Shown here piece after piece: positions 6,712-10,199 of a stretch of DNA of 10,199 bases. The position numbers were made by a program, and so were the translations under genes. The stretch covers positions 1-10,199 of the forward strand of contig JASGCG010000032.1 of NCBI GenBank assembly GCA_030054235.1, in the 5' to 3' direction. Numbering within the stretch: position 1 is the first letter of the stretch; every line of letters starts with the position of its first letter. The notes below the pieces were generated by a model. The model was given only the letters and a program-made list of their open reading frames with translations, ran no database searches and was not told the DNA's origin. The DNA is from Bacteroidia bacterium (GTDB lineage Bacteria > Planctomycetota > Phycisphaerae > Phycisphaerales > SM1A02).

Positions 6712-8058
6712 ATGTTCAAACGAATCCTGATCGCCAACCGCGGCGAGATCGCGCTGCGGATCATCCGCGCCTGCCGCGAGCTCGGTGTCGAGTCCGTCTG
6801 CGTGCACAGCCAGGCCGATGCCGGCGGCACGTGGCTCGAACAGGCCGACCGCACCGTCTGCATCGGGCCGGGTCCTTCCAAGGACTCGTACCTTCGCATC
6901 GACCGCATCATTGCCGCCGCAGAGCTCACGCATGCCGATGCCATCCATCCGGGCTATGGCTTCCTGAGCGAGAACAGCCACTTCGCCGTGGTCGTGCGCG
7001 ACTCGGGCTTCACCTTCATCGGCCCGAGTCCCGAGGCCATGAACCTGCTCGGCGACAAGGTGAACTGCAAGCGCATGGCCAAGCAGAGCGGCACGCCGAT
7101 CTTCCCGGGCACCGATGGCGGCATCGAGGACCTCGAGGAAGCCGTGAAGGTCGCTGCCGAGATCGGCTATCCGGTCATCGTGAAGGCTGCGGGCGGCGGT
7201 GGCGGTCGCGGCATGCGCATCGCGCGTGACGAGGCCGAACTGCGTGCAGGTGTCGACAGCGCACGTCAGGAAGCCGCCGCGGCGTTCGGCAACCCGATGG
7301 TCTACGTCGAGAAGTACCTCGAGCAGGCCCGTCACTTCGAGGTGCAGGTGATCGGCGACAACCACGGCAACTCGATTCACCTCTACGAGCGCGATTGCAG
7401 CAGCCAGCGTCGTCACCAGAAGCTGATCGAGGAAGCCCCCGCGCCGGGCGTGGATCCCGCCAAGCGCGACCGCGTCTGCGCGAGCGCCGCGGCACTGATC
7501 CGCAACGCCAAGTATTGCGGCGCCGCAACCTGCGAGTTCCTGATGGACAAGGACCAGAACTTCTACATGCTCGAGGTCAACACCCGCGTGCAGGTGGAGC
7601 ATCCCATCAGCGAGGCGATCACGGGCGTCGACATCGTGCAGACCGGGATTCGCGTGGCGGCGGGGGAGAAGCTTCCCTATCGCCAAGAAGACATCCGCAT
7701 CAACGGCCACGCGATCGAGTTCCGGATCAATGCCGAGGACCCGGATCGCAACTTCATGCCGCAGGCCGGCCTCGTCGAGACGTGGGCGCCGCCCGGCGGC
7801 CCCGGCATCCGCATGGACAGCCATGTGCGTGCGGGGTACCGCGTGCCGCCCAACTACGACAGCATGGTGGGCAAGCTCATCGTGCACGCGCCCGATCGTG
7901 CGACCTGCATCCAGCGCTCGCTCGGTGCGCTCAAGGAGTTCAAGGTCGGACCGATCAAGACCACGATCCCGCTGCACATGCGGCTCCTGCGCGAACCGCA
8001 GTTCGTGAACGCCACGCACGACATCAAGTACGTCGAGCGGCTGCTGGCGGCGAAGTGA
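6712..8058 (+). CDS. accC: Biotin carboxylase subunit of acetyl-CoA carboxylase
   Basis: The 448-residue ATP-grasp enzyme carboxylates the biotin on AccB using ATP and bicarbonate, the first half-reaction of acetyl-CoA carboxylase. The order is as in E. coli AccC (449 aa): N-terminal domain with ILIANRGEIALRI (5-17) and HPGYGFLSEN (79-88); Lys 116; the glycine-rich lid KAAGGGGGRGMR (158-169); ERDCSSQRRHQK (226-237); catalytic NTRVQVEHP (290-298) with Arg 292 and Glu 296; RINAEDP (338-344); and GYRVPPNYDSMVGKLI (375-390). All residues known to bind ATP, bicarbonate or biotin that I can locate are conserved. It could in principle belong to a propionyl-CoA or other acyl-CoA carboxylase, but those usually have a fused carrier; length and pairing with accB favour acetyl-CoA carboxylase. 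No Shine-Dalgarno or -10 hexamer precedes it, fitting a downstream operon gene. Confidence 0.97.
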   Translation: MFKRILIANRGEIALRIIRACRELGVESVCVHSQADAGGTWLEQADRTVCIGPGPSKDSYLRIDRIIAAAELTHADAIHPGYGFLSENSHFAVVVRDSGFTFIGPSPEAMNLLGDKVNCKRMAKQSGTPIFPGTDGGIEDLEEAVKVAAEIGYPVIVKAAGGGGGRGMRIARDEAELRAGVDSARQEAAAAFGNPMVYVEKYLEQARHFEVQVIGDNHGNSIHLYERDCSSQRRHQKLIEEAPAPGVDPAKRDRVCASAAALIRNAKYCGAATCEFLMDKDQNFYMLEVNTRVQVEHPISEAITGVDIVQTGIRVAAGEKLPYRQEDIRINGHAIEFRINAEDPDRNFMPQAGLVETWAPPGGPGIRMDSHVRAGYRVPPNYDSMVGKLIVHAPDRATCIQRSLGALKEFKVGPIKTTIPLHMRLLREPQFVNATHDIKYVERLLAAK

Positions 8059-8069
8059 TCGAGCACGCC

Positions 8070-8086
8070 GCGGGCTGATGGCCCGC
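8070..8086 (+). terminator. Short GC hairpin downstream of accC
   Basis: GCGGGC (8070-8075) and GCCCGC (8081-8086) form a perfect 6-bp stem with a 5-nt loop, 11 nt after the accC stop. No T-tract follows. It sits before the stronger hairpin at 8113 and may act with it, or only shield the 3' end of the accBC message. Confidence 0.35.
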
Positions 8087-8112
8087 CCGCACACTGCATC
8101 ACGAAATGACAA

Positions 8113-8138
8113 CGGCCCCGTCCAGATGGACGGGGCCG
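8113..8138. terminator. Bidirectional hairpin between convergent accC and the PEP-CTERM gene
   Basis: CGGCCCCGTCC and GGACGGGGCCG form a perfect 11-bp stem with loop AGAT. It lies 54 nt past the accC stop on the plus strand and 27 nt past the stop of the minus-strand gene. On the minus strand it is followed by TTGTCATTT, moderately T-rich; on the plus strand by CTGTGTGTT, weaker. Position and symmetry point to a shared terminator, best suited to the minus-strand gene. Confidence 0.75.
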
Positions 8139-8165
8139 CTGTGTGTTCAGACCGTGATGCAGAGC

Positions 8166-8930
8166 TCAGCGACGGCGACGGCTGGCGAGGCCAGCAACGC
8201 CCAGGAGGGCGATGGCGCCGGGAGCCGGAACAACCGAGAACGAGCCATCGGCGGTGCTGGTCGTGGCGGTGCCGGTGGTCCAGTTCGCTGCATCCGAGAA
8301 GCGGGCGGCCCACTCCTCTGCGGTGCCGCTGGTGAAGGCAGCGAAGTTGAACACGGCGTAGTTCTGGCCACCCGAGAGCAGCGTGGCCGAGCCGAATCCA
8401 AGGCCGGGAGCGAGGCTGCCGGTCGACGAGCTCGTCGCGTTCTCGTACGCGCCGGTGTTGTCGAAGTTCCAGAGCGAGGTGTAGCCGTCGAACATCGGGT
8501 TCGCGGTGTTGGTGCTCGTGAACACGGTGACCTGCTCGCCGGTCGACGAGAGCGAGAGCTGCTGGAACGCCGAGGTGCCCGTGCCGACGAGGCCCGAGAG
8601 CGACCACATGCCGGCGTCGGCATTGGTCGACAGCGAGCTGATGATGGTGCCCGCGGCGAGCCCGTTGGCGCCGACGGTGTACTTCATCAGGTTCTCGTTG
8701 CCATCGCTGTCGGTGCCCGACACGCCACGGAAGCCCGTGCCGGTCCAGCCGTTGTCGGTGAAGTACAGGACCGTGCCGGGGGCAAGGTCGACGAGGGCGG
8801 CAAAGGCGATGTTGTCGGTCGGGGCGCCAGAGGCCTGGAAGCCGACGATCGCCACCGAGCCGGCCATGAGCGAGGCCGAAGCGGTCGACGCCACGAGAGC
8901 CGCGAGGGCGCACGTTGCAATGCGGTACAT
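8166..8930 (-). CDS. Secreted PEP-CTERM-type protein with FTDNGW motif
   Basis: A 254-residue exported protein of unknown role. A Sec signal peptide covers about residues 1-19 (hydrophobic core CALAALVAS, likely cleavage after ASA). The mature part carries the pattern VAIVGFQASG...DNIAFAALVDLAPGT, then VLYFTDNGWTGTGF (54-67), known from many secreted bacterial proteins; the rest is Ser/Thr/Gly-rich, with FSDAANWTTG at 211-220. The C-terminus is a sorting tail: VPAPG (234-238), a hydrophobic helix AIALLGVAGLAS, then RRRR. This is the PEP-CTERM plan, in which an exosortase (EpsH/XrtA type) cleaves near the PEP motif; here the Glu is replaced by Ala. The ATG at 8930 is chosen because the signal peptide begins there and GAGGA lies 8 nt upstream; the frame extends to 9032 but adds residues unlike a signal peptide. 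It is the only gene in the window with a clear Shine-Dalgarno at canonical spacing. No exosortase is nearby. Confidence 0.88.
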   Translation of the reverse strand: MYRIATCALAALVASTASASLMAGSVAIVGFQASGAPTDNIAFAALVDLAPGTVLYFTDNGWTGTGFRGVSGTDSDGNENLMKYTVGANGLAAGTIISSLSTNADAGMWSLSGLVGTGTSAFQQLSLSSTGEQVTVFTSTNTANPMFDGYTSLWNFDNTGAYENATSSSTGSLAPGLGFGSATLLSGGQNYAVFNFAAFTSGTAEEWAARFSDAANWTTGTATTSTADGSFSVVPAPGAIALLGVAGLASRRRR

Positions 8931-8993
8931 AGGAGAGATCCTCAAGATGGAAAGGGAAAGGGAGGGGACAGCGCCGACGAACGACTCATCGAC

Positions 8994-9012
8994 GCGGGGA
9001 AAGTAACCCCGC
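8994..9012. other. Hairpin in the leader of the PEP-CTERM gene
   Basis: GCGGGG (8994-8999) and CCCCGC (9007-9012) are perfect inverted repeats around AAAGTAA, 64 nt or more upstream of the minus-strand start at 8930. It could be an operator, a 5'-leader hairpin or chance. No clear minus-strand promoter was recognised in the 201-nt divergent region (8931-9131). Confidence 0.3.
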
Positions 9013-9062
9013 ATCACGTCGGTTCCTCTCAAACCGCGTTAGGGTTAGGTGAAGATGGGAGC

Positions 9063-9072
9063 GGGGGGGGGG
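9063..9072. repeat. Homopolymer of ten G
   Basis: A run of ten G lies in the intergenic region between the divergent PEP-CTERM and aminotransferase genes, about 60 nt before the aminotransferase start. Such runs vary in length by slippage and are also sequencing error spots. It could alter promoter geometry if it varies. Confidence 0.8.
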
Positions 9073-9085
9073 AAACGGGCGGGAA

Positions 9086-9103
9086 TTCAAGCCATTTCAA
9101 GCC
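9086..9103 (+). repeat. Direct repeat TTCAAGCC x2 upstream of aminotransferase
   Basis: TTCAAGCC occurs at 9086-9093 and 9096-9103, with a 10-bp period. The second copy overlaps the position expected for a -35 element (TTCAAG, 9096-9101, 17 nt before TAGGCT). It may be an activator or repressor site on one face of the helix. Confidence 0.4.
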
Positions 9104-9118
9104 GACAAGGGAGGCTGC

Positions 9119-9124
9119 TAGGCT
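9119..9124 (+). promoter_or_regulatory. Candidate -10 element for aminotransferase
   Basis: TAGGCT ends 7 nt before the ATG at 9132, which would start the transcript at the start codon. A TTCAAG hexamer 17 nt upstream is a weak -35 candidate. There is no Shine-Dalgarno in the 7-nt spacer. Confidence 0.4.
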
Positions 9125-9131
9125 CCTCGCA

Positions 9132-10199
9132 ATGGACTTCGACTTGTCGGCCCTCCTCGCCCGCGAACGCGGGCAGGGCACCAGCCAGCTCGCCGAGCAC
9201 GTGAACCCGCGGTTCGCCACCGTCCTGCGCACGATCGGCTTCGACCGGGAGTACGTGCGGGCCGAGGGCGCCCACCTGTGGGATGCCAAGGGCAACCGAT
9301 ACCTCGACTTCCTCGCGGGCTACGCGGTCTGCAACCTTGGCCGAAACCACCCCACGGTCACGCGGGCCCTGCAGGATGCCCTGGCGCTCGAGCTGCCGTC
9401 GATGGTGCAGTTTGAGGTGCCGACCCTGGCCACGGTGCTCGCGCGCGAGCTCAAGGCGCGTGTGGGCAGGGACCTTGACCACGTCTTCTTCACGAACTCA
9501 GGCACCGAGGGCATCGAGGCCGCCATCAAGTTCGCCAAGTGCGCCACGGGCCGGCCGGGCCTGCTCTACGCGCGCAAGGCGTTCCACGGGCTCTCGAGCG
9601 GTTCGGTCTCCCTGAACGGCTGCGAGAGCTTTCGTACGGGCTTCGCGCCGTTCCTGCCCGGCTGCCGCATGGTCGAGTTCAACGACCTGGCCTCGCTCGA
9701 GGCGGAACTGGCGCTCGGTGATGTCGCGGCGTTCATCATCGAACCCATCCAGGGCAAGGGCGTGAACCTGCATGCGCCGGGCTATCTCGCCGAGGCATCA
9801 CGACTTTGCCGCAGGCACGGTGCGCTGCTGGTGTGCGATGAGGTCCAGACGGGCGTGGGCCGCACCGGCACGTTCCTGGCGATCGACCAGGAGCAGGGGG
9901 TCGAGCCCGACATGGTCGTCATGTCCAAGGCGCTTTCCGGTGGGCAGGTCCCGGTGGGTGCGGTGCTTGTGCGCGGCAATGTGTGGAAGGCGACCTTCTC
10001 CAGCCTCGACCGCGCGATCGTCCATTCATCGACCTTCCACATGGGCACGCTGGCCATGGTCGCGGGCCTCAGCGTGCTGCATGCCTACGACGCGTGCGAC
10101 GCGGCCGGCAATGCGCGCCGCATGGGGGCGCAGCTGATGGATGGCTTGCGGGCCATGCAGCCCCGCTTCGAGATGCTCAAGGCCGTGCGTGGCCGCGGG
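9132..10199 (+). CDS. Class III PLP-dependent aminotransferase (3' partial)
   Basis: The first 356 residues of a fold-type I aminotransferase of the ornithine/acetylornithine/putrescine (class III) family, which transfers an amino group, usually a terminal one, to a 2-oxo acid using pyridoxal phosphate. Seen: YLDFLAGYAVCNLGRNHP (57-74), the phosphate-binding TNSGTEG (121-127), FHGLSSG (151-157), IIEPIQGKGV (202-211), DEVQTGVGRTG (236-246) with Asp 236 at the PLP ring nitrogen, and MSKALSGG (264-271) with the Schiff-base Lys at 266. The frame runs off the window end; members are usually 400-460 aa, so roughly 50-100 residues are missing. The ATG at 9132 gives a short N-terminal helix before the fold. 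Two positions differ from the common consensus: EPIQGKG instead of EPIQGEGG, and STFHMGT (300-306) where STFGGNP is usual. The substrate is therefore unclear. It is divergent from the PEP-CTERM gene; nothing nearby suggests a pathway. Confidence 0.92.
   Translation, partial: MDFDLSALLARERGQGTSQLAEHVNPRFATVLRTIGFDREYVRAEGAHLWDAKGNRYLDFLAGYAVCNLGRNHPTVTRALQDALALELPSMVQFEVPTLATVLARELKARVGRDLDHVFFTNSGTEGIEAAIKFAKCATGRPGLLYARKAFHGLSSGSVSLNGCESFRTGFAPFLPGCRMVEFNDLASLEAELALGDVAAFIIEPIQGKGVNLHAPGYLAEASRLCRRHGALLVCDEVQTGVGRTGTFLAIDQEQGVEPDMVVMSKALSGGQVPVGAVLVRGNVWKATFSSLDRAIVHSSTFHMGTLAMVAGLSVLHAYDACDAAGNARRMGAQLMDGLRAMQPRFEMLKAVRGRG

Noticed and set aside
6679..8913. Open frame of 744 codons on the minus strand
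   Set aside because: It is antisense to accC and out of frame with the PEP-CTERM gene; the His/Arg-rich translation has no recognisable motif.
8931..9032. Longer start for the PEP-CTERM gene at 9032
   Set aside because: The signal peptide begins at 8930 with GAGGA 8 nt upstream; the extra residues include charged segments and do not form a signal peptide.
9039..9049. TTAGGGTTAGG, resembling a telomere-type repeat
   Set aside because: Only two partial units are present in an intergenic region; chance is the simplest explanation.
1..10199. Possible CRISPR array, insertion sequence, phage or defence system
   Set aside because: No regularly spaced repeats, transposase, integrase, terminal inverted repeats or known defence domains were found; the genes are housekeeping or transport types.

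Overview
This is a GC-rich (about two thirds by eye) chromosomal window. The best guess for its source is a planctomycete of the Phycisphaerae type. The pointers are a secreted protein whose C-terminus is a VPAPG variant of the PEP-CTERM sorting tail ending in RRRR, a coiled-coil/single-TM protein and a membrane-anchored L7/L12-like protein of kinds I associate with that phylum, and several gene starts without a Shine-Dalgarno sequence. This placement is inference; there is no rRNA marker here.

Layout: (1) 1-1671 (+) is the 3' part of an exporter-type ABC transporter with fused membrane and ATPase domains. (2) 1672-1794 is a short gap between convergent genes with nested inverted repeats. (3) 1795-2694 (-) is a coiled-coil, single-pass membrane protein of unknown function. 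(4) 2719-5257 (+) is a three-gene operon, joined by two ATGA overlaps, for a class II (BtuCDF/FecBCD-type) importer: lipoprotein binding protein, permease, ATPase. (5) 5270-6103 (+) is a membrane-anchored protein with an L7/L12 C-terminal-like segment. (6) 6207-8058 (+) is accB-accC, the biotin carrier and biotin carboxylase of acetyl-CoA carboxylase, the first step of fatty acid synthesis. (7) A strong hairpin at 8113-8138 separates accC from the convergent gene 8166-8930 (-), a secreted PEP-CTERM-type protein. (8) 8931-9131 is a divergent intergenic region with a G10 run, a hairpin and a direct repeat. (9) 9132 to the window end (+) is a 5' partial class III PLP-dependent aminotransferase.

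The genes look like ordinary chromosomal content rather than an island: no transposase, integrase, CRISPR array, tRNA or phage gene was seen. The most interesting signal is regulatory. Five starts (2694 minus; 2719, 5270, 6207 and 9132 plus) have a TANNNT hexamer 7-11 nt upstream and no Shine-Dalgarno sequence, which suggests leaderless transcripts. Downstream operon genes lack this pattern. At 2704-2710 a near-palindrome TACTGTA could act as the -10 element of both divergent genes at once. Second are the L7/L12-like membrane protein and the divergent active-site motifs of the aminotransferase. I found no clear evidence of an undescribed multi-gene system.
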